Shown: piece by piece, positions 8,973 to 18,145 of the stretch
Layout of the letters: every line of letters starts with the position of its first letter
Position numbering within the stretch: position 1 is the stretch's first letter
Assembly (NCBI RefSeq): GCF_001506075.1
Contig: NZ_KQ947475.1
Span: forward strand, 186,001-250,000
DNA: 64,000 bases
Reading direction: 5' to 3'
Origin: Vibrio sp. MEBiC08052
Lineage (GTDB): Bacteria > Pseudomonadota > Gammaproteobacteria > Enterobacterales > Vibrionaceae
Notes under the pieces: generated by a model
The model's input: the letters and a program-made list of their open reading frames with translations, nothing else
What the model was told of the DNA's origin: nothing
Databases searched by the model: none
Translations under genes and position numbers: made by a program

Positions 8973-10787
8973 TTATAAAGCATACTGATGAAGATGTTGC
9001 AAGAACTCATCGGCAGACATAAAGCCGGTAATCCGGGCTTGCGGAACTCGTTCTCCAGTGCTATTCCAAAAACTGAGGGTTGGTAATCCAAGCACCCCTA
9101 AGTGGTTCAGCAGGGCTTTATTTTGCGCATTGTTTGCCGTGACATCAGCCTGAATGAGACGATAATTGGCGAGTTTTTGCTGTACGTCATGATCTGAAAA
9201 AGTGTATTTTTCGAACTCTTTACAGGCGACGCACCAGTCAGCATAAAAGTCGATCATGACGGGTTGTTGCTCCGCTTTGGCTAAAGCAAGTTGTTGTGCC
9301 AGTTCATCGACATTCTGAACTTGGGCAAAAGACAGCGACTCCGCATTTGCTGTGGAAGTGATGATGCCGGAATACAACGCGACTGGTGTCAGCGAAAACC
9401 CGATGCCGGCCAGAGAAAAGACAAGCAGCAATGTTTTTTTGAGCTGGCTGGCTGCGGAACGGAGGCTGGTCAGCAATATCCATAGGAAAAGACTCACACC
9501 AAGTAGAGCCCATAAGCTGACTGACCATAATTCGGGGATGATTCGCTCCAGAAGGAAGATGGGGGCGGCAAGGAGGATGAATCCGAACAGCGTTTTCATT
9601 TTTTCCATCCATGGACCGGATCTCGGTAGAAAACGCTGACCGAAAACAGCAATCATGATCAAAGGTATCCCCATACCGAGCCCTAACAGATAAAGCGCGA
9701 CACCGCCGAGCATCAAATCCCCGGTCTGAGCAACATACAGTAAAGCACCAGAGAGTGGGGCGGTGGTACAGGGTGAACAGATCAGGCCGGAGATTGCGCC
9801 CATGATAAAGACACCAAACTGACGACCTCCGGATTGCCGCTGACTCAGGTTATTCAGGGCTGTCTGCAAAGAGGACGGCATTTGAATCGTATAGAGCCCG
9901 AACATGGAGAGTGACAGCAGAATGAAAAGCAGGCTGAAAGTAATGAGGATCATCGGGCTTTGAAGTGCTGCCTGAAATTGCAATCCCGCTGAGGCGACCA
10001 CAAGCCCGAGTAGGGTATAGGTGAGGGCCATGCCTTGAACATAAATTACGGCCAGTCCGAAAGCTTGTTTCTTATTGAGGTTGTTCTGACCCAGCACGAT
10101 ACTGGTAACAATCGGATACATGGGGAAAACACAAGGTGTGAAGGCTAATCCAATGCCGAGAAACAGGAATAGTACCACCGTCCATAGATCTTCTCCCAGT
10201 GCGTCAGCTAACCGATTTTGTTCGGCCTGAGGCAACACTGGTCGTATCGGCTGGCTGTTTGGCTTCTGTAACTGCTGACTTGACGGAGATGTGACTCCGT
10301 TTGATTCTGAAGCCATAGTCGCCGTCGGAAGCGGTGCAATCGGCACCGTGCGCACTTCTGGCGGATAACAAAACCCTTGTTCGGCACAGCCTTGATATCC
10401 GACTTGAATCTCGGCATTTTTTCCCGCATCAGCCAGTTCCAGTGTGATTTGCAGCGGGGTGTTATAGATATTCACATCACCGAAAAATTCGTCATGGTGC
10501 GATTCACCCTGACGCATATGCGTTGAAAGGATACGGACCTGTTGTGGGTCGAAATTTAGTTTATGTTGATACAGATAATAGCCCGGCTTAATCTCCCAAC
10601 TCAGCGTTAATTGATTTCCTTGTTGATAAGCGAGAAAGGGAAATGCTTGATCTACAGCCACAAATCGCGATTGATTCGGGGTAAAAGCAGAGGACAACGG
10701 CGGATCAAATTGCTGAGCCTGAAGTGGTAATAAGGCCGATACCAGCACTGTCAAAATGAGAAAAATTGTCCGCATAATTGTCTGCAT
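8973..10787 (-). CDS. dsbD: Thiol:disulfide interchange protein DsbD
   Basis: An inner-membrane reductant conduit that passes electrons from cytoplasmic thioredoxin to periplasmic DsbC, DsbG and CcmG. Seen in order: signal peptide (about 1-25, ending ALLPLQAQQ), periplasmic alpha domain with the C-x5-C pair in GCAEQGFCYPP, the eight-helix beta domain with Cys in FTPCVFPMYP and LICSPCTTAP, and a C-terminal thioredoxin-like gamma domain with CVAC. 604 residues, normal length. An alternative ATG four codons downstream (10775) is equally plausible; neither has a strong ribosome-binding site. The cutA gene that separates aspA and dsbD in E. coli is absent here. Confidence 0.95.
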   Translation of the reverse strand: MQTIMRTIFLILTVLVSALLPLQAQQFDPPLSSAFTPNQSRFVAVDQAFPFLAYQQGNQLTLSWEIKPGYYLYQHKLNFDPQQVRILSTHMRQGESHHDEFFGDVNIYNTPLQITLELADAGKNAEIQVGYQGCAEQGFCYPPEVRTVPIAPLPTATMASESNGVTSPSSQQLQKPNSQPIRPVLPQAEQNRLADALGEDLWTVVLFLFLGIGLAFTPCVFPMYPIVTSIVLGQNNLNKKQAFGLAVIYVQGMALTYTLLGLVVASAGLQFQAALQSPMILITFSLLFILLSLSMFGLYTIQMPSSLQTALNNLSQRQSGGRQFGVFIMGAISGLICSPCTTAPLSGALLYVAQTGDLMLGGVALYLLGLGMGIPLIMIAVFGQRFLPRSGPWMEKMKTLFGFILLAAPIFLLERIIPELWSVSLWALLGVSLFLWILLTSLRSAASQLKKTLLLVFSLAGIGFSLTPVALYSGIITSTANAESLSFAQVQNVDELAQQLALAKAEQQPVMIDFYADWCVACKEFEKYTFSDHDVQQKLANYRLIQADVTANNAQNKALLNHLGVLGLPTLSFWNSTGERVPQARITGFMSADEFLQHLHQYAL

Positions 10788-10990
10788 TAAAAGATATGTT
10801 TGACTTGAATGGACTCATCATAACGCAAGTTTTCCGAGAAATGCGAGTGATAGAAGTCAGTCTTGGACAGATAGATGTAAGTATTCGACCAAAAGCCAAA
10901 AAAGCCGATGACTTTCTGATGATATTCTCAGAATACAGGAGAAAATTTGTGTGGAAAGACAGAAATTTGAGTTTGCGGGGCTGGAAACTC

Positions 10991-11023
10991 ATACTGCGAT
11001 ATCCATTAGGGATACCGCAGTAT
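10991..11023 (-). terminator. Hairpin downstream of aspA
   Basis: ATACTGCG.TATCC and its complement form a 14-bp stem with a 5-base loop about 40 bases after the aspA stop. The single non-Watson-Crick position is G.U in minus-strand RNA but A-C in plus-strand RNA, pointing to use by aspA. There is no long T run. Confidence 0.5.
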
Positions 11024-11063
11024 GTTTAGCGAAAAACTATAATGTTTAGCGCAAAATAATCAC

Positions 11064-12509
11064 TTATTCGTAGCGTTTCGCTTTATATTGAGGGTGTCTC
11101 AGGTTTTCGATGGATAGAATTTCATCCACCTCTGCTTCGGTCAGCAAGCCGCGTTCCAGAACGACTTCACGGACACTTTTACCAGTCTGAGCACAGATTT
11201 TGCCGACAATATCACCTTCATGGTGACCGATATATGGGTTCAGGTAGGTCACAATTCCGATAGAGTTGAACACATAGTTCTCACAAACTTCTTTGTTGAC
11301 TGTAATCCCGTCAATACATTTATCGCGCAGATTGATACATGCATTGGACAGAATCGAGATTGACTCAAACATTGCCTGACCGATAACCGGTTCCATCACG
11401 TTCAGTTGGAGTTGTCCTCCTTCCGCAGCGAAAGAAATGGTATTGTCGTTACCCAATACTTTAAAGCAGACCTGATTGACGACTTCAGGAACCACTGGGT
11501 TCACCTTCGCTGGCATAATGGATGATCCGGCTTGAAGTTCTGGCAGGTTCAGTTCATTCAGTCCTGCTCTTGGTCCGGAAGAAAGCAGACGTAAATCGTT
11601 ACAGATTTTAGAAAGCTTCACTGCGAGACGTTTAAGGGCACCATGTGTCATTACATAAGCACCACAGTCAGACGTCGCTTCAATCAAGTCTTCTGCCGGA
11701 ACAACGTCCAGTCCGGTAACGGCTGCCAGATGTTTTACTGCCAGCGCCTGATAGCCTTCAGCGGCATTCAGACCTGTACCGATAGCGGTTGCACCCAAGT
11801 TAACTTCAAGCAGAAGCTTTGAAGTATATTCCAGCGCACGGATCTCTTCATTCAATGTCACCGCCCAAGCGTGGAACTCCTGACCAACAGTCATTGGTAC
11901 GGCGTCCTGAAGCTGAGTCCGCCCCATCTTGAGGATGTTGCTAAACTCATGACTCTTAATTTCAAATGCTTCTTTGAGGTAACTGACTGCGCTGACGAGC
12001 TTTTGTACGCTGTTAAACACAGCAATACGGAACCCGGTTGGATAAGCACAGTTTGTTGATTGGCTCTTGTTGACATGATCATTGGGATTGATCACATCGT
12101 ATTGTCCTTTTTCTTTACCCATCAGTTCCAGAGCAAGGTTGGCAATGACTTCGTTGGTATTCATATTGACCGAAGTCCCTGCGCCGCCCTGAAATACATC
12201 TGACGGGAATTGATCCATACACTTCCCTGTTTCGAGCATTACATCACATGCTTGGATAATATAAGATGCAATCTCTTTTGGAATCACGCCTAGTTCTTTG
12301 TTAGCAAGGGCTGCCGCTTTTTTGGTCATGACCATGCCACGAACAAATTCAGGAACATCTGAAATGGTGACATTGGAGATATTGAAGTTTTCTACAGCTC
12401 GTAAAGTATGGATGCCGTAATATGCATCGGCAGGGACATGACGTTCACCGAGTAAATCTTCTTCCAGACGGGTAGCGGTTTCAGCAACTGCTTCAGATAG
12501 GGTAGTCAT
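11064..12509 (-). CDS. aspA: Aspartate ammonia-lyase (aspartase)
   Basis: Converts L-aspartate to fumarate and ammonia, feeding anaerobic fumarate respiration (frdABCD lies further along in this window). The superfamily signature [10 protein letters not shown] is present, with the substrate-binding [16 protein letters not shown] and THGALKRLA segments. 481 residues against 478 in E. coli. AAGGAT precedes the ATG. The slot next to dsbD and a GGDEF gene matches Vibrio gene order. Confidence 0.96.
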   Translation of the reverse strand: MTTLSEAVAETATRLEEDLLGERHVPADAYYGIHTLRAVENFNISNVTISDVPEFVRGMVMTKKAAALANKELGVIPKEIASYIIQACDVMLETGKCMDQFPSDVFQGGAGTSVNMNTNEVIANLALELMGKEKGQYDVINPNDHVNKSQSTNCAYPTGFRIAVFNSVQKLVSAVSYLKEAFEIKSHEFSNILKMGRTQLQDAVPMTVGQEFHAWAVTLNEEIRALEYTSKLLLEVNLGATAIGTGLNAAEGYQALAVKHLAAVTGLDVVPAEDLIEATSDCGAYVMTHGALKRLAVKLSKICNDLRLLSSGPRAGLNELNLPELQAGSSIMPAKVNPVVPEVVNQVCFKVLGNDNTISFAAEGGQLQLNVMEPVIGQAMFESISILSNACINLRDKCIDGITVNKEVCENYVFNSIGIVTYLNPYIGHHEGDIVGKICAQTGKSVREVVLERGLLTEAEVDEILSIENLRHPQYKAKRYE

Positions 12510-12698
12510 AGTATAGGATCCTTAGGTAACTCAACTTCGTAGTTATCAATTTATAGGGATTAATTCTTCAAAGAATCCATTCTGGTAGTGTTAACGTTTG
12601 GAAATCCGACCGAAACGCGTAGAACATCATACTAAGTCTACTGGATAAAAAAAGTAACTTGATCACCTTTTTCACTACCGACAATAACTTTATTGTCT

Positions 12699-14600
12699 TT
12701 AGTTGTTTTGCACAACGGTCAATTGTTCGATTCCATGAGCGGAAACACAATTTTTTCCTTTTCTCTTAGAACGATAGAGCGCTTTATCTGCATTGACGAA
12801 GGATTGGTGATGACTGGATGTGATTTCAGCAATTCCGATACTGATTGTGGTGTCGTATTCTTGCCACGACTCGATAGCAAGACAGATCCGTTCCATCAAT
12901 TTCTGCGATGTTTTGACATCGGCATGTTGAATGATGACGGCGAATTCATCGCCGCCAATGCGCGAGACAAAATCAGTATCGCGTAGGATCGACAGCATTT
13001 GATTAGCTAAACGAAGCAGTACCTGATCACCGATCGCATGGCCGTAGGTATCATTGATGCGTTTGAAATCATCGACATCAATGATTGCCAGACTACTTTT
13101 AGGTTGATTGCTATACCGTTCCTGCAATCTTGAATAGTGCAGTAACGTTTGGTTGAATTTTTTCTTATTCCACAGTCCGGTCATGATGTCCCGTTCATTT
13201 TTCTCCTTGAGCTCTAAAATCGCGTTGTAGTGCTCAGAGATATCGCTGAATGAATACACATAATGACTGATCTGTCTGATGGAACCTTCCAAAGCCCGGA
13301 CTTCAACTTTACAGACATGAGGTGGATCCTCATTACCAATCCTCACCTGGCCTTGCCATTCCCCACTCGTTTTGAGTTGTCTGAGAATATTTTGGTACTT
13401 TGCTTTGGCAGGTTGTAAATCGAGAATATTTTTTCCTTGAATTTCAGACTGTTCGGTGCCAAAAAGCTCACAAAAACGTATATTGGCCCGAAGAATGATA
13501 TGGTGTGCGTTGGTTAGAGCGACTGCAACACTGTTGTCGAGCACGACCTGATTGAATGTTTGTTCCAGTCGGTTGATTAAATAACTTTCCCAGAGTAGGG
13601 CAAAAAAACCGGCAATAATGCCAAAGAAGAGCAACAGAATGATGACGGTCATCCGAATTTCTTCATCTCTCTGAGCAAAGCCTTGCTTAATGAGGTGCTG
13701 CGGATACATCGTCAGCAGTGTCATATCATGGCTATTACCGAATAGTGAAGTCTGAAATGGTTGAAATACATATAAACCGTCAGCGGTTTGGAGGCTGCCG
13801 GATTGATAGGGCGTCTGATGAATATATTCCCATAATTGGGGATTCTCATAGGCAAGGTTGATGTTTTCCCGCTCTTTGAGCAGCCGGCCAAAGAGTTTAT
13901 TTTTATGATTACTGAGAATGTAGTACCCACTCTTATCAATAAAATCAACCGAGTAGCCGAGATCATTGGCTGTGATATTTTTGATAATGCCTAATACTTC
14001 AAGATTAGCAATGAAATAACCCAAGCGCCGTTGATCATAATCGATTGGATAGATCATGCGAAATCCCGGTTTGTATGGGGTTACGATTTGGCCGAATTCT
14101 CGTTCCAGATCGATACCGAAATAACCCTGCTCTCCTGAAGCGAGTCGTTGTGCGTAATAAAAATAATCTCGTTTCCCTTTATACTGTAACGCATTGTCCG
14201 GAACAACATAGGGTTGACTCATCTGCGGTGTATAATCGACACGGATGATTTCTTTCCCTTGATGATCGAGGTAACGCAACTGGTAAAAAAATTCGACATT
14301 TGCAGCGGTCAGATACCATTGATTTTTAAGATAATTACGATAGGTCGAATTGCCTGTTTTTGCGAAGTCGAGGAGCAGGGGAGATTGGCTCAGTTGTGCA
14401 AAATTCTGTTGGATGAGTTTACTCAGTTGGGTCGCTTTGGCTTCGACATGTTCAAGATATTGTTGACTCTGTGTTTTGAGCTGTTGAACAAAAAACTGAT
14501 GGGCTTCATGGCTGAGGTGGAGGTAGTATCCGAAAGGGATCACGGATAGACACAGCCATATGAATATTATCTTTCTGATGGTTCTTTTTGCTCTTTTCAT
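12699..14600 (-). CDS. Membrane-bound diguanylate cyclase with periplasmic sensor, PAS and GGDEF domains
   Basis: Predicted to make cyclic di-GMP from two GTP. The 633-residue protein has an N-terminal helix (about 10-27), a large periplasmic region of about 310 residues that looks like a Cache-type sensor, a second helix (about 335-360, VIILLLFFGIIAGFF), a PAS domain (about 370-460), and a GGDEF domain with intact GGDEF at 549-553. An RDTD five residues before it fits the RxxD inhibitory site, so feedback inhibition by product is likely. A GGDEF gene occupies the same place beside aspA in Vibrio cholerae. The signal sensed is unknown. Confidence 0.9.
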   Translation of the reverse strand: MKRAKRTIRKIIFIWLCLSVIPFGYYLHLSHEAHQFFVQQLKTQSQQYLEHVEAKATQLSKLIQQNFAQLSQSPLLLDFAKTGNSTYRNYLKNQWYLTAANVEFFYQLRYLDHQGKEIIRVDYTPQMSQPYVVPDNALQYKGKRDYFYYAQRLASGEQGYFGIDLEREFGQIVTPYKPGFRMIYPIDYDQRRLGYFIANLEVLGIIKNITANDLGYSVDFIDKSGYYILSNHKNKLFGRLLKERENINLAYENPQLWEYIHQTPYQSGSLQTADGLYVFQPFQTSLFGNSHDMTLLTMYPQHLIKQGFAQRDEEIRMTVIILLLFFGIIAGFFALLWESYLINRLEQTFNQVVLDNSVAVALTNAHHIILRANIRFCELFGTEQSEIQGKNILDLQPAKAKYQNILRQLKTSGEWQGQVRIGNEDPPHVCKVEVRALEGSIRQISHYVYSFSDISEHYNAILELKEKNERDIMTGLWNKKKFNQTLLHYSRLQERYSNQPKSSLAIIDVDDFKRINDTYGHAIGDQVLLRLANQMLSILRDTDFVSRIGGDEFAVIIQHADVKTSQKLMERICLAIESWQEYDTTISIGIAEITSSHHQSFVNADKALYRSKRKGKNCVSAHGIEQLTVVQNN

Positions 14601-14739
14601 TATGCCACTAACTGACTATTTATTTCTTAAAACTTAGATCAGGATCAGCGAGGATACCAGAGAGTATGAGCTGTTTTGGGTGATTATTTGGCCACTTTGA
14701 TTAATTTCGTTGGTAAAACAGGCCAGTGGAAAATCCCCG

Positions 14740-14780
14740 TGACAGAGTGTTATCTCTCATTTTTCTGGGAGAGTCTGTCA
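14740..14780. other. Imperfect hairpin in the GGDEF gene-fxsA intergenic region
   Basis: TGACAGA (14740-14746) and TCTGTCA (14774-14780) enclose a second pair, TCTC with GAGA. The 299-base gap (14601-14899) between these divergent genes shows no other structure or gene. Role unknown; possibly part of the fxsA leader. Confidence 0.25.
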
Positions 14781-14899
14781 GTGGGAGGATTTCGGGCAGG
14801 AGCACTTTCAAAATAGTAAGGAAGTGAAACACAGGGGTCGGTTTTATGGATAGATTTCGTTACACTCGACAGGTTTGCGGACCTATAACAGGAGGCGCT

Positions 14900-15379
14900 G
14901 TGTTTCCCCTTATCTTATTTTTGTTTATTGCAGTTCCAATCATTGAGATTGGTTTATTTATTCAGGTCGGTGGATATCTGGGATTGTGGCCGACCATCGG
15001 TTTGGTGTTGATCACTGCGTTTGTCGGGGCATCTTTAGTACGAAGTCAGGGATTACAGACCTTGCTGACCATGCAACAGCGACTTCAGGATGGCGAAATA
15101 CCAGCCCAACAAATTCTTGAAGGGGTACTTCTGGCGGTTGCCGGGGTACTGTTATTGACGCCGGGTTTTATGACGGATCTGATGGGGATGTTTGTTCTGC
15201 TTCCGGGACCGCGCGCGATGCTGGCACGTAAACTGATGGATAAAGTTGTTATTCAAGGGAATGTCCAACAGCCATTTGGTCCCGGAGGATCTCATGATCG
15301 GCAATCCCATCGCGGCAACACGTACGAAGGTGAATATGATCGCAAAGACGACGATGACGATCATGATAAATTAAATTAA
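14900..15379 (+). CDS. fxsA: FxsA family membrane protein
   Basis: A small inner-membrane protein with three to four helices; in E. coli, extra FxsA relieves phage T7 exclusion by the F plasmid, and its normal role is unclear. Seen: IEIGLFIQVGGYLG, GASLVRSQG, LLLTPGFMTDLMGMFVLLPGPRA, then a hydrophilic tail ending in a run of Asp and His. The start is placed at GTG 14900, six bases after GGAGG, giving 159 residues (E. coli 158). An in-frame ATG at 14846 would add 18 residues without family support. Confidence 0.88.
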   Translation: MFPLILFLFIAVPIIEIGLFIQVGGYLGLWPTIGLVLITAFVGASLVRSQGLQTLLTMQQRLQDGEIPAQQILEGVLLAVAGVLLLTPGFMTDLMGMFVLLPGPRAMLARKLMDKVVIQGNVQQPFGPGGSHDRQSHRGNTYEGEYDRKDDDDDHDKLN

Positions 15380-15433
15380 CGTACAACGGCATTTAGAAAA
15401 TATCACTAAAAATAAAAAATAGGCGTCAATTTC

Positions 15434-15898
15434 ATGTTTCACATTGCATTATATTGTCCGAATATTGCCCAAAATACGGGGAACATCATTCGGTTATCAA
15501 CCAACAATGGTTGTCATCTGCACCTGATCGAGCCATTGGGGTTTGATCTTGAAGAAAAAAATCTGCGTCGAGCAGCACTCGATTACCGAGATATGGCGAA
15601 GGTGAGTGTTCACCCGAACTACGAAGCATTTTTAGCTGCGATTGGTGATCAACGAATCTTTGCACTGACGACCAAAGGTTCCAGACCTCATGATGAGCCA
15701 ACCTATCAAGCTGGCGATGTATTGTTATTTGGATCTGAGACAGCTGGTTTACCGGATGACATCCGCAATGGTTTCCCTGAAGAGCGCAGAATCCGGATCC
15801 CCATGCTGCCTAACGCGCGGAGCATGAATCTCTCGAACTCTGTGGCTGTTGTAAGCTACGAAGCATGGCGTCAACTCGGCTTCCCCGGTGGGAAGTAA
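15434..15898 (+). CDS. trmL: tRNA (cytidine/uridine-34-2'-O)-methyltransferase TrmL
   Basis: Methylates the ribose of the wobble base in two leucine tRNAs using S-adenosylmethionine; a SPOUT-class enzyme with a C-terminal trefoil knot. Seen: [41 protein letters not shown] and the knot motif [21 protein letters not shown]. 154 residues, close to E. coli (157). Last conserved gene before the AT-rich cluster. A weak hairpin (GTGTCCCTGA/TCAGGGATAC, 15937-15967) follows. Confidence 0.95.
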   Translation: MFHIALYCPNIAQNTGNIIRLSTNNGCHLHLIEPLGFDLEEKNLRRAALDYRDMAKVSVHPNYEAFLAAIGDQRIFALTTKGSRPHDEPTYQAGDVLLFGSETAGLPDDIRNGFPEERRIRIPMLPNARSMNLSNSVAVVSYEAWRQLGFPGGK

Positions 15899-16547
15899 TT
15901 TCGGTTCCAATAGATAAATAATCATAGCCAGAGTCGGTGTCCCTGACGTTGTGTTGTTCAGGGATACTTGGTCGCTTATCTCTATCTAATTCCTCTCTTT
16001 AACCTTTATATCAAGATATAAAGCAATCCGATCTTTCCTCATCATATACAACCAATTGTTTATTATTTTGTTGAATTGTTATTAATGTTGTAGCATGTTA
16101 TGCAAATTGTTGCTATTTTGTTGTTATAAATGTGTTGCTGTTGAAACAATGTGTAATCTACTAGTGAATTGAAAAAATGCAAAAAGTGTTCATTTGTAAT
16201 CACTGATTGAGAACTCGGAGAGCTAAGCATGACGCAGTCTGATTTCCAGAGTTTATGATTTCATAAAAATGGAAAGTAGATATATGAGTGTGAAATAATT
16301 TTAAATATCACTGATGAAATCAATAAGAAGTTTGATGTGCTATCTGAATCGAATAGTTATTGAGGACTAATTATTTCCGGTAAAAATTATCTTTGTTTAT
16401 TGATAGAAATAGACTAATTGTAGTTTATTAATTTCATAGTGATTTTTATTATTATAAGCTGTGATATTTGGTTTGAAATATGGTTTGTTAATATGAAAAT
16501 TCAATATTAAATTATTTTAATTATATTTAATAATAGAGGAGTTGGTT
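15899..16547. other. AT-rich intergenic region in front of the biosynthetic cluster
   Basis: About 650 bases without a credible gene, marking the change from housekeeping composition to the AT-rich cluster. It holds the direct repeats listed at 16054-16123 and a nine-codon frame at 16229-16258 preceded by GGAG, which is probably chance. No tRNA end, integrase or att-like duplication is visible. The cluster promoter must lie here, but the many A/T runs make a -10 call unreliable. Confidence 0.6.
16054..16123. repeat. Pair of imperfect direct repeats upstream of the cluster
   Basis: AATTGTT-TAT-TATTTTGTTG (16054-16073) recurs as AATTGTT-GC-TATTTTGTTG (16105-16123), 51 bases apart start to start, about five helical turns. 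Further TTGTT/TGTTG words lie between and after them (16076, 16087, 16132). This looks like a cluster of binding sites for a regulator. None is encoded in the cluster. Confidence 0.45.
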
Positions 16548-17225
16548 ATGTTTATTAATAAAGATGTTATAAAATTATTAGAAAATAAGGTTCAAAGTCT
16601 GTTAGATAAAGAGTTTGAAAAAGACTCTGTAACGAGTGAATTCCATCAAACGGATTGGTTTAATAAAGAGTATTACAAACGTCACATTCTTGAGTGTGTT
16701 ATTCGTATTAATATGAATAATGAATTGGATGCAAGAGCAGTTGCTGTTGCATGTAAAGGAAATATTCCAGCAGCAAAGAAACTCTCATATTATCTATATG
16801 ATGAATTAGGTCATGACGAGATGTTTGCTCAGGACTTAACTAAGTACGGTTATTCCATATCTGATATAAAAGATGAAAATGCATTTCCTTCTACACTTAA
16901 ATTAATGGGGTATCTGAATTATAGTGTTGAACGATTTGGTCCATTAAGTGCAATTATTTGGGATTGGTTCCTAGAATATTATGGCGATAATTATAATCCT
17001 TTTATCACTCAGAAAGCAGGAGCTTATTTAGGTGAAGAGGAAGTTAGTGGTGCTGCATCACATGTTGCATTTGATGAAGCTGAAGATCATAGTGGTATGA
17101 TGACGGAAATGTTATCAACGGTTATTAAAAATGAACATGATCTAAAGAATGCAATTCAACATATTGAAACATTTATACCTATGATTGGTGAATACTTCAG
17201 TGAGTTAAAAGAAAATACTTTATAA
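16548..17225 (+). CDS. HDO-like (heme-oxygenase-fold) putative di-iron oxygenase
   Basis: A 225-residue all-helical protein resembling the iron-containing heme-oxygenase-like (HDO) group that includes UndA, SznF, CADD and BesC. Candidate metal ligands by eye: E86-x2-H89 in YDELGHDEMF, a middle Glu (E128 or E143), and H172-x3-D176 with H181 in SHVAFDEAEDH. This order E..H..E..H-x3-D..H fits the family. Start ATG 16548 is set by AGAGGAG six bases upstream. First gene of a five-gene unit with a ferredoxin-reductase, two ATP-grasp ligases and an exporter, so it probably oxidises or cleaves an amino acid or acyl precursor. Substrate unknown. Strongly AT-rich. Confidence 0.72.
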   Translation: MFINKDVIKLLENKVQSLLDKEFEKDSVTSEFHQTDWFNKEYYKRHILECVIRINMNNELDARAVAVACKGNIPAAKKLSYYLYDELGHDEMFAQDLTKYGYSISDIKDENAFPSTLKLMGYLNYSVERFGPLSAIIWDWFLEYYGDNYNPFITQKAGAYLGEEEVSGAASHVAFDEAEDHSGMMTEMLSTVIKNEHDLKNAIQHIETFIPMIGEYFSELKENTL

Positions 17226-17251
17226 TTATTAATAAATAATAGTGATGTAAT

Positions 17252-18133
17252 ATGCCTGAGGTTGAAATTAAAATAGCTGATTTAAATATAACAGCTAGTA
17301 TTGACGATAATTTAATCGATCATATCCCAAGTAATTACATTACAAAGGGGTGTCTAAATGGTGTATGCCGAGTCTGTCGATGTAAGCTTGTCTCTGGTCA
17401 AGTTATAGAGAATGGTAAGATAATAAACACCCCGAATATATTTTTACCTTGTATTAGCAAACCATTGACAGATATCTCCATCGAGTCTCATGTTGGTAAT
17501 TTTTCTATTGGTTCAATTAAGAGTGTTGAATATATTGATAACTCCATTATAGAGATAAAGATAAATGTGAAAAAACAGTTTTTCACTTCAAAGTCTATAG
17601 TGAATATTTTTCATAATGACTACTCTATTTCTCGAAGTTACTCATTGGTAACAATGTATAAAGATGGATTTAACCTCCTCCGTATACATGTAAAGCTTAA
17701 AGAGAATGGTATTTTTTCTAACTGGTTTATGACCTTGAAACCTGATGATCAGATCAAATATCAAATCATCAATATACCTGTGCCAAGATATCAGAAGATG
17801 AGTAAATATATAAATATTATTTCTGCTGGGAGTGGCATGGGGGCAGCACTCTCAAGAGGGATTGAGCTTTCAGAAAAACATAAATTAGATGGAATAAATA
17901 TAGTTGCAATAAATAGAAATAATTTGAGCACTTATCATGAGAATTGTATTAATGACTTAAAGCATCGCGTTAATTGTGGCGTTCATGTTAGAAACGTTCA
18001 TTTTACTGATTGGATTCATCATGATATCGAGCAATTTATAGAGAAGAATATTTTCACAGTGTCTGTAGGTTCGACAATTATTACAAAAAAAGTTGTACAG
18101 CTTGATGAAAAAGAAATTGAGTCTTTTGGCTAG
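17252..18133 (+). CDS. [2Fe-2S] ferredoxin-flavin reductase fusion
   Basis: Probable NAD(P)H-dependent electron donor, 293 residues. Residues 1-80 form a plant-type ferredoxin with C34-x4-C39-x2-C42 and C67 as cluster ligands. A ferredoxin-reductase-like flavin domain follows, with the FAD motif R128-S-Y-S131, then a nucleotide-binding segment with IISAGSGMGAAL. The usual C-terminal CGP(P) motif of this superfamily is not seen; the protein ends in VSVGSTIITKKVVQL, so the NAD(P) domain is short or divergent. It follows the HDO gene by 26 bases, and reducing that iron enzyme is the obvious role. That pairing is inferred from context. Confidence 0.78.
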   Translation: MPEVEIKIADLNITASIDDNLIDHIPSNYITKGCLNGVCRVCRCKLVSGQVIENGKIINTPNIFLPCISKPLTDISIESHVGNFSIGSIKSVEYIDNSIIEIKINVKKQFFTSKSIVNIFHNDYSISRSYSLVTMYKDGFNLLRIHVKLKENGIFSNWFMTLKPDDQIKYQIINIPVPRYQKMSKYINIISAGSGMGAALSRGIELSEKHKLDGINIVAINRNNLSTYHENCINDLKHRVNCGVHVRNVHFTDWIHHDIEQFIEKNIFTVSVGSTIITKKVVQLDEKEIESFG

Positions 18134-18145
18134 TAGGATAAAAAT

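Noticed and set aside
10788..11063. cutA between aspA and dsbD, as in E. coli
   Set aside because: The frame present (10778-11029) has no resemblance to CutA and overlaps the dsbD start and the aspA terminator.
16229..16258. Nine-codon frame with GGAG before the biosynthetic cluster
   Set aside because: Too short and no amino-acid bias that would suggest a leader peptide or attenuator.
15899..16547. Integration site or mobile element at the edge of the AT-rich cluster
   Set aside because: No tRNA 3' end, integrase, transposase or flanking direct repeat could be seen.
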